Positions 11,566 to 23,137 of a stretch of 64,000 bases of DNA are shown here, one piece after another (within the stretch, counting starts at the first letter, position 1; the number at the start of each line of letters is the position of its first letter). Location: the NCBI RefSeq assembly GCF_000219625.1, contig NC_018212.1:1550001-1614000 (forward strand), given 5' to 3'. Made by a program: the position numbers and the translations under genes. The notes below the pieces were generated by a model. It was not told the origin of the DNA. It searched no databases and was given only the letters and a program-made list of their open reading frames with translations. The DNA is from Zymoseptoria tritici IPO323 (Eukaryota > Ascomycota > Dothideomycetes > Mycosphaerellales > Mycosphaerellaceae).

Positions 11566-11647
11566 GTATGTTGTGACTCCATCGCACGCCCCACCCGGCT
11601 GCCCACCTTTTGTTTGGCAAACGAGTACTGACCAATCTCTGCGACAG
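11566..11647 (+). other. Probable 5'UTR intron of the DUF7707 gene
   Basis: Donor GTATGT at 11566, a TACTGAC branch site and acceptor CGACAG ending at 11647 enclose 82 nt lying 58 bases before the ATG. The motifs are all near consensus. It is followed by a CAA/AAC-rich leader, common before highly expressed fungal genes. Confidence 0.55.
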
Positions 11648-11705
11648 TTCTTCCTCCATATCATCAACAACAACAACAACAACACAACCACCCATCAATT
11701 TCAAG

Positions 11706-12360
11706 ATGCGTTCCTTCATCGTTGTCGCCGCCCTCTCCGCCATCGCCAGCGCTCAAAACTACTCCGTCGGCGCCAACGGCCAGCTCATGATCGATGCCAG
11801 CCAGATCAGCACCGGCGAGCGCCAGTCATGGTGTCTGGGACAGCGCAACAACTGCCCCAAGGTCTGCGAGGGTCCTGCCAACCCCAACTCATGCGACTCC
11901 GTAAGAACCATCCCGCAGCCACATCACCTTCGATCAACACTGACGTCCTCCGCAGAACACACTCGAGTGGACCTGCACCTGCACCAATGGCAACACTCCC
12001 AACATCACCGACTACACCGAGATGGTTCCCTTCTACATCTGCCAGCAGTGGATAGCCAACTGCGTCGCCAGCAACCCCAATGACGCCACCGCTCAATTCG
12101 GATGCCGCTCCGTTGTCTGCGGTAGCCAAAATGCCTCCGCCTTGGCCGTCGATTCTTCCAGCAGCAGCAGCTCCTCTTCTTCTCCTTCCTCCTCCACGAC
12201 CGGCACACCTACCACGAGCGGCGGATCCTCTGGCACCCGGCCGACTGAATCCGCTGCTGCCTCCAGCTCCGGCGCTGCCGTTGCTCTCAACGTCGCTCAG
12301 AGTTACGGTTCCGGCATCCTCGCCGCTGGTCTCCTGGCCATTTTCGGCTTGGCTCTGTAA
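11706..12360 (+). CDS. DUF7707-type secreted, probably GPI-anchored protein
   Basis: Two exons (11706-11900 and 11956-12360, donor GTAAGA, acceptor CCGCAG) encode 199 residues. Residues 1-17 are a signal peptide (MRSFIVVAALSAIASAQ). The conserved domain spans about residues 18-120 and has eight or more cysteines in motifs such as WCLGQRNNCPKVC, WTCTC and YICQQWIANC, characteristic of the fungal DUF7707 family. A Ser/Thr/Gly-rich stalk follows, then a C-terminal hydrophobic tail (ILAAGLLAIFGLAL) preceded by small residues, the pattern of a GPI-anchor signal. It should sit at the plasma membrane or cell wall. The molecular function of the family is unknown. The long, repeat-rich leader suggests strong transcription, which is inferred. 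Confidence 0.85.
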
Positions 12361-13332
12361 AAGAATGAGCGTGGGACAACATACATACAAAAAGAATTGG
12401 GAATTGCTTCACAGCAAGAAGGATAAGACAGCACGGAGGTCTCTGGGAAGGAGATGAAGGACACGGTCGGCTTCTGCGCGGAGGCGGCAGGGCTGATGGC
12501 TGATCGTTCGCCCAAGACTTGACGGTTCACGAAGGTTACGCATGAGCGAGTTTGCGCGCATAATTGTTTGATAGTGTTGTTTTCTGCTGTGCGAGAGGAT
12601 GCATTGGAAAGGATGCATGTGCTGTGGGTGCTGAGAAGCTAGTAGTGCTTACAGTATGTAATTCGAGGGCGCCATACAAAGCGCTGTAATGGAACCAAAA
12701 CGAGTTCAACTACCGTACATGACCTGGTTCAATCGTCTTTCAAGATGCCACATTGTGTTGTCTGTGTTGTCTCCTCATACGATGACCTTTCGCTCTATTA
12801 TTATCCCGCTCTATACGCTGATCTCTCGGCTCAGCTACTTACCTTTCAGAAAAAGCTGCTCGTCCTTTCGACTAGGAATACATCAACGACTACAAAATCC
12901 ACATGGCCGGTCGATCGTTTACCGAGGTGGACATTTCGCAACCTGTCGATCCTCAGCAATTATTCACTGTGAAGCCGACTCACTGACGACTGGACATGGC
13001 GTTTGTCGACAATTCATCGTGTATCGTGGCTCCTCGCTCATCGCGTCTATTTACAGGGTGTCCTCAATCGCAGGCTGGAGAATCCACGTCCTCGAAACGA
13101 TCAGGAAGCAAGGCACCGGAGAAGATGTTGAGACGTGACGACCATTTACAAGCTCCGCCATGATGGCGATGGACATGATGGGCTCAAGGCTGTCGCAATC
13201 CAAGCGAGGCCTGAACGCGACCTCGACTCTGGATTTCTCTTTCATCGAAGCGAGACCCCCTTCCGGACGAACGAACCACCAAGTTTCGGATGCAGGGAGA
13301 CATCACGAGGCTGTAGCAGAGCATCATCCACC
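12361..13332. other. Intergenic between two converging genes
   Basis: About 1 kb between the ends of the DUF7707 gene and the NADH dehydrogenase gene. Only short ORFs without recognisable features are present. Confidence 0.5.
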
Positions 13333-15094
13333 TCAAAAGCGAGAGATGTCTCTTCCGAAGACAAAGTTAATGCTCCAGTAGATCGGGATCTAAGGATGAA
13401 GACAGATTAGCAAGATCCCAAACAAGCTTGACCCTTGGGCCTCGAGATCGGCTCCCGGCGCCCTCACTCATTCGGACAACTTACCAGTATCCTGTTACGC
13501 CACGACATGCTCTTGGTAAGGTACACGCCCCTCCAGATACACCAGGCAAGAAATCCCGAGATTTTTCCTCCTCCCGTTTGAAGAATCGCATTGCGATTGC
13601 CAATGTACGCCATCACACCCAAGTCCTTGTACTGGAACCCTTTCTGTCGTTCGAAGTCTCCCTTGTTGAACCGCTTCGCGAGCCAGCCAGCTTTCTGAGA
13701 TGCGACTTGTGCTGTGGCTGGGTAGGCTGTACCCTCGAGAACCGCACAGTCGCCGATCGCATAGACATCAGGGATAGGAGTATCGTCAGGGCCCTTGATC
13801 TGGAGATTTGCGTTCGTGAGCACAGCGTGTGATCGTTCGTCCTGCTTGATGCGGTCTTTGAGAGCCGATTCGACGAAAGGGTTCATCATTAATCCTGTTG
13901 ACCAGACGCACATGCCCACTCCGACTTCGCCTTCTTCTTTAAGCTTGAGTGTGTAACAAGTGAAGGCATCCGTGCTGTCTGGGTTCGCAACAGTTCCTGG
14001 CCGCAGCTCTTCCACGTGGTGGTTGGTTTTGATTGAGATGCCATTGCGTTGAAAGGTCTGGCAATAGAGTCAGCCATATCGAGACAACGGCCCGAAACGA
14101 GATCTGAACAAGCTTCAGATTTTCTCGGACTACAAGACCCTTCGGACTTACCTTCATGGCGTACTTGGACAACTTTTCATCGAACATACTGATAGTGGAG
14201 TTGCCGGTCAGTGTGGTCGCCTTCTACACGGTTCGGAAGAGGCACTCACCCGAGCACTTTCGGAGCAACGTCGTAAACTGTGATCTTCACATGCTTAACC
14301 AATTCAGGATAGAGCCTGGACATGTCTTCGTGGATCAAGTCGTGCAGCTCTGCCGACCATTCGATCCCTGTAGGTCCTCCACCGACAACCACAAAGTTGA
14401 GGATCTGATCTCGTAGCTCCACGGATGTCGTTGGCAATGCTGCGATCTCGAAGCACGATAGCAACCGATTTCGTATCCGTCTGGCATGGGCCACATCTTT
14501 CAGGAAGTAGGCGTACTCCTTGACTCCCTTTGTGTTGAACGTCTGCGTATAGCATCCCACAGCCACCACGAGCTTATCGTATGGCAGATCAAACGTTTCC
14601 CTCTTCTTCTGCTGGACCTGCTTCTCGCTCTTGGACTCCTCGCCCTTATCGGATAGTACCCGTCCTTGACTGGGATCCTCAACCGCCTCCTCGACCGTCA
14701 GGACTTTCTTGTTGAAGTCTACATCGTCCGCCCATCCTTGGAAGTACTCAGCTCCAACGCCTCTTCCTCGGAATGATCTCACGGGTTCCAGCGCGGTCCG
14801 GAATTCCAGAGTGCCGACAGAGGTTCCTGCGAGCAAAGGCGTGAAGACGAAGTAGGGTCTGGGAGACACTATAACGATTTGGTGCGTCTTTGGAGAGAGC
14901 TCGCGGGAGAAGGTGTATCCACCCCAGCCTGATCCTAAAACAACAACTCGTTCGCGACCTTTTTGTTCGGCATCGAGCTCGGCGATGGAGAAGTCCCGCT
15001 TTCGATCGAACGTGAATTGGCTACGTATAGTAGCAGGGCGGACAGAGCTCAGAGACGGGGCATGTCTACCCAAAGCTCTTCTAGAGCTCAACAT
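13333..15094 (-). CDS. Alternative (type II) mitochondrial NADH:ubiquinone oxidoreductase
   Basis: Four exons: 15094-14250, 14188-14152, 14057-13485 and 13389-13333, giving 503 residues. The single-subunit, non-proton-pumping flavoenzyme passes electrons from NADH to ubiquinone at the inner mitochondrial membrane. The N-terminus is Arg/Ser-rich, like a presequence. The FAD-binding motif is VVLGSGWGG (residues 51-59) and the NADH-binding motif VVVGGGPTG (235-243). VYAIGDCA is the second FAD motif. The last exon restores the conserved C-terminus ending FGRDISRF, thought to be the membrane anchor; without it the ORF would end in an unrelated short tail. The 37-nt second exon supplies MFDEKLSKYAMK. 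Whether it faces the matrix (NDI) or the intermembrane space (NDE) is not clear. There is no obvious EF-hand insertion. It is divergent from the FAD monooxygenase over 712 bp. Confidence 0.93.
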
Positions 15095-15806
15095 CGCTGG
15101 TGATCGGAAAGGATGCCACGGTGATTGGCGTTGTGGGAGGCGACATTCACATATTCCTGATGTTTGAAGGGAACCGCGGTGCGTCTGACATCACTGGTGT
15201 TCGGAAGACAACGGAATCACTTCTGAAAGTCTTGGTCGGAAGACGGAAGTTTTCGTGACTCCTTCGCCGAGCCGTGCACAAAACTTTGACATGCATTCTT
15301 TGGCGGTCACATCCGGACGTGTTGTCGATGCAGTGGAGATGTTGGAGGTGGACATGTCACAGGGGCAGTCGACAGTGACATCTCACAACGCGATGAGAGC
15401 TTTTGCACTTCGGCAGATGGGGCTGAACAGGGTTACCCCACTACGACTTGTTCTCCACGACCACGACCACGACATCAAATGCCGAGATTGATGTCTTCGT
15501 CGGCCGAGCGATGTCGGGTAGACTCCATGTCGCCGCGTCCTTTGACCTTCGATGTCCCGCTCTGAGGACGGACATTGGTAACGACTTGCCCTTTGGAGAG
15601 CTCAGGACTGAAGACCAGGAGCCGACTTTCACTGCCGTGTACGAATTCGACCTCATCCGGATGGACTCATTGCCAATTACCTACTCCACGCTGCATCTCA
15701 TCCCTCCCAGGGCGGATGCTCGCTGTCTCTGATCAACAGCGAAGAGTCACTTTACAACTCTCTTGACATCCCGAGCTCTCTGGAACTACCATATCTCAAC
15801 TTCAAG
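15095..15806. promoter_or_regulatory. Bidirectional promoter region
   Basis: 712 bp between the divergent starts of the NADH dehydrogenase (minus) and the FAD monooxygenase (plus). Small ORFs here look fortuitous. No specific operator could be identified by eye. Confidence 0.45.
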
Positions 15807-17198
15807 ATGGCGGTCAAAGAGGTCAAAGATGTCCTGGATTTGCGTGTGTGCATTGCGGGTGCTGGCATGGGGGGCCTCGCAACGGCTCTCGCCATGGCAA
15901 GTCGTGGATTCAAAGAGATTCACGTCTATGAATCAGCATCGAATCTAGGTTTCGTTGGAGCAGGCATTCAATTAGCACCGAACATGGCAAGGATTCTCGA
16001 TAGATTGGGTGTCTGGGCAGACATTGAGAAGGATGCAGTTGATCTGAAAGGCACAACCATTCGACGTAAGCGTCTCGATCTTTGGCTTCGCTCAATTACC
16101 GCTGACAACCCGCCAGAAGGATCGACCGATGACGAGCTGGGCAAAGTAGACCTCAACTACATTCGAGCAACATACGACTATCCACACATGGTAGGACATC
16201 GTGCATCGCTCGCTGGATCCATGTACGAAGGCTGCAAAAGGGAGAAGAGCATCACCTTTCACTTCTCCACTTCCATCAGAAATGTTGTCTCGTACGGTCC
16301 GAGTCCAGCCTTCACCGCAGTCCCTCGAAACGGCGCGCCTTACGAATTCAAATGTGACGTTTTACTAGCCGCTGACGGCATCAAATCTGTGGTCCGGGAC
16401 CAATTGTTACGTCTACTCGACATCGACGCCAAAATCATCGACACTGGCCAAGCCGCATACCGCATCCTGCTCACGCGGGAGCAAGTACAACACGATCCCG
16501 AACTCCTCGAGCTCCTCGACACGGAGGCCGTTACACGTTGGATAGGAGAGAAACGCCATATCATTGCCTATCCCGTCTCCGGCAAGCAGATCTACAATGT
16601 CAGCACAGTGCAACCGGATACCAACTTCGCCGTCGGCCCATCAGCGACGTACACGACCAAAGGTAGCAAGCCGGAGATGATCAAAGTCTTCGACGACTTT
16701 TGTCCGAAAGTTCGACGGATGCTAGATCTAGTTCCGGATGGCGAGGTCTGTGAGTGGAAACTGCGAGTCCATGAACCCTTGCCGACATGGGTGCACGAGC
16801 AGACAGCGCTGGTAGGAGACGCATGTCATCCGACTCTGCCTCATCTAGCGCAGGGAGCAGCCCAAGCAATCGAAGATGGAGCAGTGCTGGCTGCTGTTCT
16901 TTCCAAACTGCCAGAGACCAGCCCCGAGGCTATTAACAAGGCATTGAAGGTGTACGAGGAGATTCGCAGAGAACGAGCGTACACGCTGGTGAACTTGGCG
17001 GCTGCGAGTGGAAAGGCTTTGCATCTGGGAGACGGAGCGGCAAAGGAGCAAAGAGACAAGCAATTTGCGGCTTCCAAGGATGGCAATGGACCGGTCCCGG
17101 ATAAGTGGGCGGATGCAGACGTGCAGAAAATCATCTACGGGACAGATGTGGTCAAGGTCGCCGAGGAGGAGTTTGATGCCATATATGCAAGGGTATAG
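15807..17198 (+). CDS. FAD-dependent aromatic monooxygenase, salicylate-hydroxylase type
   Basis: Class A flavoprotein hydroxylase using NAD(P)H and O2, related to salicylate and 6-hydroxynicotinate hydroxylases. It has the FAD-binding GAGMGGLATALAMA motif near residues 17-30, a DG motif (LLAADGIKSVVRDQLL) and the ribose-binding GD motif (ALVGDACHPTLPHLAQGAAQAIEDG, quoted in part: GDACHP and EDG are the key residues). The ORF is open throughout, but it contains a 51-nt intron at 16066-16116 (donor GTAAGC, branch GCTGAC, acceptor CCAG). Removing it turns an odd 17-residue insertion into the family-typical IRQGSTDDEL, so the protein is 446 rather than 463 residues. The substrate is unknown. There is no signal peptide, so it is probably cytosolic. 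Confidence 0.9.
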   Translation: MAVKEVKDVLDLRVCIAGAGMGGLATALAMASRGFKEIHVYESASNLGFVGAGIQLAPNMARILDRLGVWADIEKDAVDLKGTTIRRKRLDLWLRSITADNPPEGSTDDELGKVDLNYIRATYDYPHMVGHRASLAGSMYEGCKREKSITFHFSTSIRNVVSYGPSPAFTAVPRNGAPYEFKCDVLLAADGIKSVVRDQLLRLLDIDAKIIDTGQAAYRILLTREQVQHDPELLELLDTEAVTRWIGEKRHIIAYPVSGKQIYNVSTVQPDTNFAVGPSATYTTKGSKPEMIKVFDDFCPKVRRMLDLVPDGEVCEWKLRVHEPLPTWVHEQTALVGDACHPTLPHLAQGAAQAIEDGAVLAAVLSKLPETSPEAINKALKVYEEIRRERAYTLVNLAAASGKALHLGDGAAKEQRDKQFAASKDGNGPVPDKWADADVQKIIYGTDVVKVAEEEFDAIYARV

Positions 17199-17285
17199 AC
17201 ATACGTCGCGGGATCGAGGTGTAGGAGCGACTGAAGAAGGGACTCGTTGACACGCTAATCTGGACTGATATTCCTCATATCACAC

Positions 17286-18341
17286 TCAAAGCTTGCTGCT
17301 GACCGACTGGCTCAAGAAGCTCTGCTGTTCCTTCAAAATATCAACACACTCCGTCACCATCTCCTCCAAGATCTGTCCCGCCGGCTGAATCGCCTTGATC
17401 GCACCGGCGACCTGTCCCATCAAGAAAGGAATGTCAACATCCACCTCGTTGTCCATGTCCTGCTGTAACGGCACAACGCCACTCTCGCACAGCTTCTTGA
17501 CCTCCTCTGGTCGATCTACCTCCCAGCCCTTGATGTAGTCGTTCATGCGCACACGGAGAGGACGTCCTGACACGACCAACGTGCGAAGCGTGTCCTCGAA
17601 TTGAGCAGTCACAACGGCCTCCTTGTGTAGCTTGCTGCAGCCAGCCTCCTCGGATGCAACAAAGCGCGTTCCCACCCAAGCTCCCTGAGCTCCGTACGAG
17701 AGCGATGCCGCGAGGGACTTGCCATTGTAGATTCCACCTGCAGCGACGACCATTGCTGGCTTACCCGTCATGGGACTGGTGTACTGCCTTGCGACCTCCA
17801 CGACAGAGGGGATGAGAATGCTTGTGGCAATGTCGCCGGTGTGTCCACCGCCCTCACCGCCCTGCGCACAGACAATGTCCACACCAGCCTTGAGAGCCTT
17901 GTGTGCGTGCTTGGGGTGTCCGACCATGTTCATGATGAGGATGCCCGCCTCGTGCAGTCTCTTGATGACGTGTGGAGGCGGCACCCCGACGGCGGAGACG
18001 AATAGACTAGCCTTCTCTTCAATCGTAACGGTGATGAGCTCGTCGAGGTGGCCGTGGGTGTAGTCATGGTTGGTCTTGCGCGCGGAGCCTCCGACTTGAG
18101 GGAGAGCGAGATCGACGCCGAAGGGGAGCGACTTGTCTTTCAGGTTCTCTTTGATTTCGTGTATGATCGTCCGGAGCTGATCGGGCGTATAGCCGAGTCC
18201 ACCGATCACACCGAGGCCGCCGGCGTTGGATACGGCTGCTGCAAGAGGGCCGGAGGATGTGCGTGCCATGCCGGCGAGAATGACGGGGTACTCGATTCCG
18301 AGCAGCTCGCATAGCGGCGTCTTGAGATATGGGCGAGGCAT
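17286..18341 (-). CDS. Nitronate monooxygenase (2-nitropropane dioxygenase family), peroxisomal
   Basis: FMN-dependent TIM-barrel oxidase of the NPD family, which oxidises nitronates such as propionate 3-nitronate to remove toxic nitro compounds. It begins near MPRPYLKTPLCELLGIEYPV and contains ILAGMA, AQGGEGGGHTGDIAT and AAGGIYNGKSLAASLSYGA, the phosphate- and flavin-binding segments. The protein is 351 residues and ends in SKL, a canonical PTS1 peroxisomal import signal. The reading frame stays open upstream to an ATG at 18569, which would add 76 residues with a hydrophobic segment. The downstream ATG at 18341 was chosen because family members start there. It converges on the FAD monooxygenase with an 87-bp gap. 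Confidence 0.92.
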   Translation of the reverse strand: MPRPYLKTPLCELLGIEYPVILAGMARTSSGPLAAAVSNAGGLGVIGGLGYTPDQLRTIIHEIKENLKDKSLPFGVDLALPQVGGSARKTNHDYTHGHLDELITVTIEEKASLFVSAVGVPPPHVIKRLHEAGILIMNMVGHPKHAHKALKAGVDIVCAQGGEGGGHTGDIATSILIPSVVEVARQYTSPMTGKPAMVVAAGGIYNGKSLAASLSYGAQGAWVGTRFVASEEAGCSKLHKEAVVTAQFEDTLRTLVVSGRPLRVRMNDYIKGWEVDRPEEVKKLCESGVVPLQQDMDNEVDVDIPFLMGQVAGAIKAIQPAGQILEEMVTECVDILKEQQSFLSQSVSSKL

Positions 18342-18801
18342 GATGGATGGGGGTGCTGTGGGAGGAAGAGCAGGGTGGAATGGGAGAGCTGAGAGGGAGA
18401 GGAGCGTAGAAAGAAGGATGAAGCCAAAGAGGGAGTGTGGAGGGTATACGGTGCTATGAAATAGAGTACTCTCCTTCTTGATCTGCAGTCGACACTGTTC
18501 GGTCGACTCGAAGCTCGTACCTCCTACAAAGTGCAGTGGAGAGCTCCCGTCGTTCGGCGATGGACTCACTCAGTCGTCCTTGCCGAAGCCGAACCGAGGC
18601 GAGGCGAGGCGTCTGGAGAAATCGCGGGGAGACTTTCGACTTTCAGTCCACATCGAAAGGTGCCTGAGGTAATTCTCGGAGACATACCTTACTCTCTGTG
18701 CGACTTCACCCTTCCAGTCCTTCAGTGTTCACGACTCACGGTTCTCGTCGGACTTGGCCAAGAAACTTCGAGGTAGAATGCAGCCCATCGGAAGGGATTC
18801 A
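18342..18801. other. Promoter side of the nitronate monooxygenase
   Basis: It holds the in-frame upstream extension of the nitronate monooxygenase ORF (to 18569). Beyond this there is a CGAGG-rich stretch near 18590-18610. No separate gene was seen. Confidence 0.45.
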
Positions 18802-19020
18802 TACCTCCGTGATCCCGCTCAAATTGCACCACATGTGTCTGACTCCATAGGCTTGGACTGTGCAGTCTGTGCCAGAGAAGGGCAGTATGATTCGAGAAGG
18901 ATGTGTCTATAAGAGGAATGAGAGCAACGACAATACTTTCGTCCTTCGAGCTTACACTATACCTACCAAGCCACTGGAGTCCGAGTTGCGTAGTGCGGTT
19001 TGAGCGGAGCTATGGAGGTA
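18802..19020. mobile_element. MITE-like inverted-repeat element, copy A (subfamily 2, intact)
   Basis: A 219-bp element flanked by TA on both sides. The left end begins TACCTCCGTGATCCCGCTCA, and the right end, reverse-complemented, begins TACCTCCATAGCTCCGCTCA. About 22 of the first 29 positions match. It has no coding capacity. Four further copies share the terminal repeats. Short size, ~29-bp inverted repeats and a TA target are typical of non-autonomous Tc1/mariner elements; the superfamily is inferred. Confidence 0.75.
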
Positions 19021-19696
19021 CGTGGGTGCAAAGGCCGGATGACGGGAGGATCCCTTTTACCGTCTACTCTCTCCAGGAAATTGTTGTGTTGCATGAGTGA
19101 GTGTGAAAGTAAGGTAGGCCGACCCTCCATCCGAAAGCAAAACAGCAATTTGTCAAAAGTCGGCTTTCGAGCTTTCACCTGGAATACTGCGCTCTTTACA
19201 GTTGGAAAAGTGGTACTTAGATAGCCGTGTACAAACTCCAAAATACGGGCTCTTATATAGTGTAAGTGAAGGTATATTTCTATCGTTGTTGCATTAAGAA
19301 TCGTGCGTCCAAAGTTGGAGGGTCGCTTCGAAGCCATATGCCAAAAGTTTCCGTTTTGCTGTCGGGTGCTTGGCCGACAATAATGCAGGTACTAGTAATT
19401 CTACGTCATATGAATGGATATGTGGGGGCTCATTGGAGGCGCTGAATTCTGTCAATCTGTCCTCTTCGAGAAATAATAATCAAAGTACCTTTCCGCGACT
19501 GCATACGCCCCACAACCTCGAACATTCCATCAAAGCCATACAAATCGCCGTATCTTCCCCGTGGAATTGATTCTTCGACATTGCATCTGCAGACCATGAT
19601 AGGAAGAGAGTAAAGCGGTCCACCGAAGAAGGAGAGGCAGACGTTACCGAAACGGCCTGGAGATCGAACCATCCCTCTACAATACCACAATACACC
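19021..19696. other. SERCA promoter region
   Basis: 676 bp between MITE copy A and the calcium ATPase start. No ORF worth calling was found. It should contain the SERCA promoter and leader. Confidence 0.5.
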
Positions 19697-22600
19697 ATGG
19701 ACGACGCATACTCGCGATCTACCGCCGAGGTGCTCAAGCACTTCCAAGTCACTGAGCAGAGCGGCCTCTCCGAGAGCGCCGTGGAGGCATCGAGGCAAAA
19801 GCACGGCAAGAATGGTACGCCAAACCACACAAACCTCTTGATTGATTCAATTAACACGTCCCAGCCATCCCAGAAGATCCTCCAACGCCACTTTGGGAGC
19901 TCGTCCTGGAACAATTCAAAGATCAACTCGTACTGATCCTCCTCGGTTCCGCCGCCATCTCATTCGTCCTCGCGCTTTTCGAAGACGAGGAAGGCTGGAC
20001 CGCATTCGTCGATCCCGCAGTCATCCTCACGATCCTCATCCTCAACGCCGTCGTAGGTGTGAGCCAAGAAAGCTCGGCGGAGAAGGCCATTGCGGCTTTG
20101 CAAGAGTATAGCGCCAACACAGCCAAGGTCATTCGCGATGGAAAGATCAAGTCGGTCAAGGCGGAAGATTTGGTACCCGGCGATGTGGTCGATGTGGCGG
20201 TGGGAAACCAGGTACCAGCCGACTGCAGGCTGTTGAGCATCAACAGCAACAGCTTTCGCGTGGATCAAAGCATTTTGACGGGAGAAAGCGAAAGCGTGAT
20301 AAAAGAGACCTATGCTGTGAAGGACACCCAGGCTGTCAAGCAGGATCAGGTCAACATGCTCTTCTCCGGAACGACTGTCGTTACTGGTCATGCCCATGCG
20401 ATTGTCGTATTGACCGGAACGAACACCGCTATCGGTGACATTCACGAGAGCATCACCTCGCAGATTTCGCAGCCAACACCACTCAAGGAGAAGCTGAACG
20501 AATTTGGCGATGTCCTCGCTAAAGTCATCTCTGGAATCTGCATCTTGGTCTGGTTGATCAATATTCAGCATTTCAACGATCCTTCTTTTGGCGGTTCTTG
20601 GACCAAGGGCGCCATCTACTACCTCAAGATCGCGGTCTCTCTCGGAGTGGCTGCCATCCCAGAAGGTCTTGCTGTTGTCATTACGACCTGTCTCGCACTG
20701 GGAACTCGCACCATGGCTAAGAAGAACGCCATCGTGCGCAGTCTGCCCTCCGTGGAGACTCTCGGCAGCTGCAGTGTCATCTGCTCCGACAAAACTGGTA
20801 CTCTCACCACCAACCAGATGAGTGTGAACAGTATTGCATACATCAACGAAGCTCAGTCAGGACTGGAAGAGATGCAGGTCGAAGGCACCAGCTTCTCGCC
20901 GGATGGCGCAGTGTCCAGAAATGGCAAAGTCATCGAGTGGGCCGCTGCGACCTCAAAGACAATTGCGCAAATGATGGAAGTCGCTGCGATTTGCTGCGAT
21001 GCCGAATTGTCCTACGACAGCGAGACAAATCTCTTTACCAGCATCGGCGAGCCGACCGAGGGTGCATTGAAGGTCCTCGCGGAAAAGATCGGCACGCCCG
21101 ACCAGTCTTACAATTCTCAAAAGGCCAAGGCCCGTCCCCAGGAGAAACGCGATCTGGCCAGCAGGTACTATCACAGCAAGGCAAACAAGTTGAGGACCTA
21201 TGAGTTCTCCCGCGATCGGAAGAGCATGTCCGTGCTTGTGAACGGCGGCAACACCCAACGACTACTTGTCAAAGGTGCCCCGGAATCGATCCTCGAGCGA
21301 TGCAGCCACTGCCTGGTCGGCAGCGATGGCAAGCAGGCTAAGCTCTCGGATAAACTCGCGTCGGCCGTGCAAAAAGAGATCACTGACCTTGCGAAGAAAG
21401 GACTTCGTGTCATTGCTCTCGCCAGCATCAGCAATGTCACTGGAGATGTTCAGAACGCCAAGACTTCTAAAGACTATCTCCAGCTCGAACAGAACATGAC
21501 CCTCCTCGGTCTGGTTGGCATGCTGGATCCACCTCGCCCTGAGGTCGCCGGTGCTATCAAGAAGTGCCGTTCTGCCGGCATTCGCGTTGTTGTCATTACT
21601 GGCGACAACCAGAACACTGCCGAGACCATCTGCCGTCAGATTGGGGTCTTTGGCCAGAACGAGGATCTCACAGGCAAGAGCTACACCGGACGGGAGTTTG
21701 ATAACCTCAGCGAAAGTGAGAAGCTCCAGGCTGCGAAACGGGCTTCTCTCTTCTCTCGCACCGAGCCTTCCCACAAGTCTAAACTTGTCGACCTTCTACA
21801 GTCTGCTGGTGAAGTCGTCGCCATGACAGGTGATGGCGTCAACGATGCTCCGGCATTGAAGAAGAGTGACATCGGTGTGGCCATGGGAACCGGTACCGAT
21901 GTTGCAAAGCTCGCCGCCGACATGGTCCTTGCCGATGACAACTTCGCCACCATTGAGGTCGCCGTCGAGGAAGGTCGCTCCATCTACAACAACACCCAGC
22001 AATTTATCCGCTATCTCATCTCTTCGAACATTGGAGAGGTCGTCTCCATCTTCCTCACTGCGGCGCTCGGCATGCCTGAGGCTCTGATTCCGGTCCAGCT
22101 TCTGTGGGTGAACCTGGTTACCGATGGTCTTCCCGCCACGGCTTTGTCTTTCAACCCCAAGGATAACGACATCATGAAGCGCCCACCCCGCCGCCGTGAC
22201 GAGCCACTGATTAGCGGGTGGTTGTTCTTTCGTTACATGGTCATCGGCACTTACGTCGGTCTGGCAACTGTTGGAGGGTACGCATGGTGGTTTATGTTCT
22301 ATGAGCACGGCCCTCAGATCACTTTTTACCAACTGGTAAGTGCAAAAACATTTCAACGACAGACTCAATTGCTAACGTCCTCAACAGAGCCACTTCCACC
22401 GCTGCTCTACATCATTCCCACTCATCTCCGGCGGCTGCAGCATTTTCTCGGACAATTCTGCTCGCACAGCTTCAACCATCTCGCTCTCCATTCTGGTCGT
22501 GATTGAAATGCTCAACGCTATGAACGCATTGTCGTCCTCGGAATCTCTGCTAACCCTCCCACTTTGGCGCAATATGATCCTGGTTTATGCCATCACTCTC

Positions 22601-22816
22601 AGTATGGCTCTTCACTTTGCTCTTCTATACACCCCAATCTTGCAGGGCATCTTCGGTATCGTGCCGCTTGGATGGGACGAGTGGAAGATTGTGCTGGCAT
22701 GGAGCGCGCCGATCATCCTTATTGATGAGGTGCTGAAAGGCATGGAGAGGGCTTTCTTTATGGAGACGACCGAGGGCAACCAAGAGCAGGCTAGGAGGAG
22801 CAAGAAATCGGAGTAG
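19697..22816 (+). CDS. SERCA-type Ca2+-transporting P-type ATPase
   Basis: P2A ATPase that pumps Ca2+ from cytosol into the ER or Golgi. Exons 19697-19814, 19865-22335 and 22388-22816 give 1005 residues, the normal size for the family. The N-terminal cation-ATPase domain joins across intron 1 as [20 protein letters not shown]. The actuator loop has LTGES, and the phosphorylation motif CSDKTGTLT places the acceptor aspartate at residue 348. The hinge [17 protein letters not shown] is present. The M5-M6 region and the final exon (from SHFHRC) carry the last transmembrane helices. Intron 2 has donor GTAAGT and branch GCTAAC. It resembles fungal SrcA/NCA-1 proteins. It ends in a charged RRSKKSE tail rather than a KKXX signal. 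Confidence 0.97.
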
Positions 22817-23137
22817 AGCTTCTTTTCATTTTTGGCTGTCGGGATGGCCATGTCAATACAGGTTGTAGATCTAGATTGCTGTACCAGACGTCAGACAGCC
22901 TCTCACTCAGAATCATAGTCCCGCTCTGCCCGTCAGGGTTACACCGACTGGTACACCATTCGTTCGCGCTGCTCTTCAGGATTCCTTGTTCATTCTCGCC
23001 CTACCGTGGATTTGCCGTCGTACACGAGGCGCTGCGCGTTGCAACAGATCTCGCGCTGGAAGGCGAGTGCTTTCTTCGATCTTCGCCATCTCCAGCGACT
23101 CGTGACTTCGAAGGGGTCTAGTACACGACATTCTTCA
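22817..23137. other. Intergenic downstream of SERCA
   Basis: No supported gene. It may hold a leader or first exon for the cysteine-rich ORF that follows: an ATG GCC ATG cluster lies near 22843-22851, but no convincing donor and acceptor pair joins it. Confidence 0.35.
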
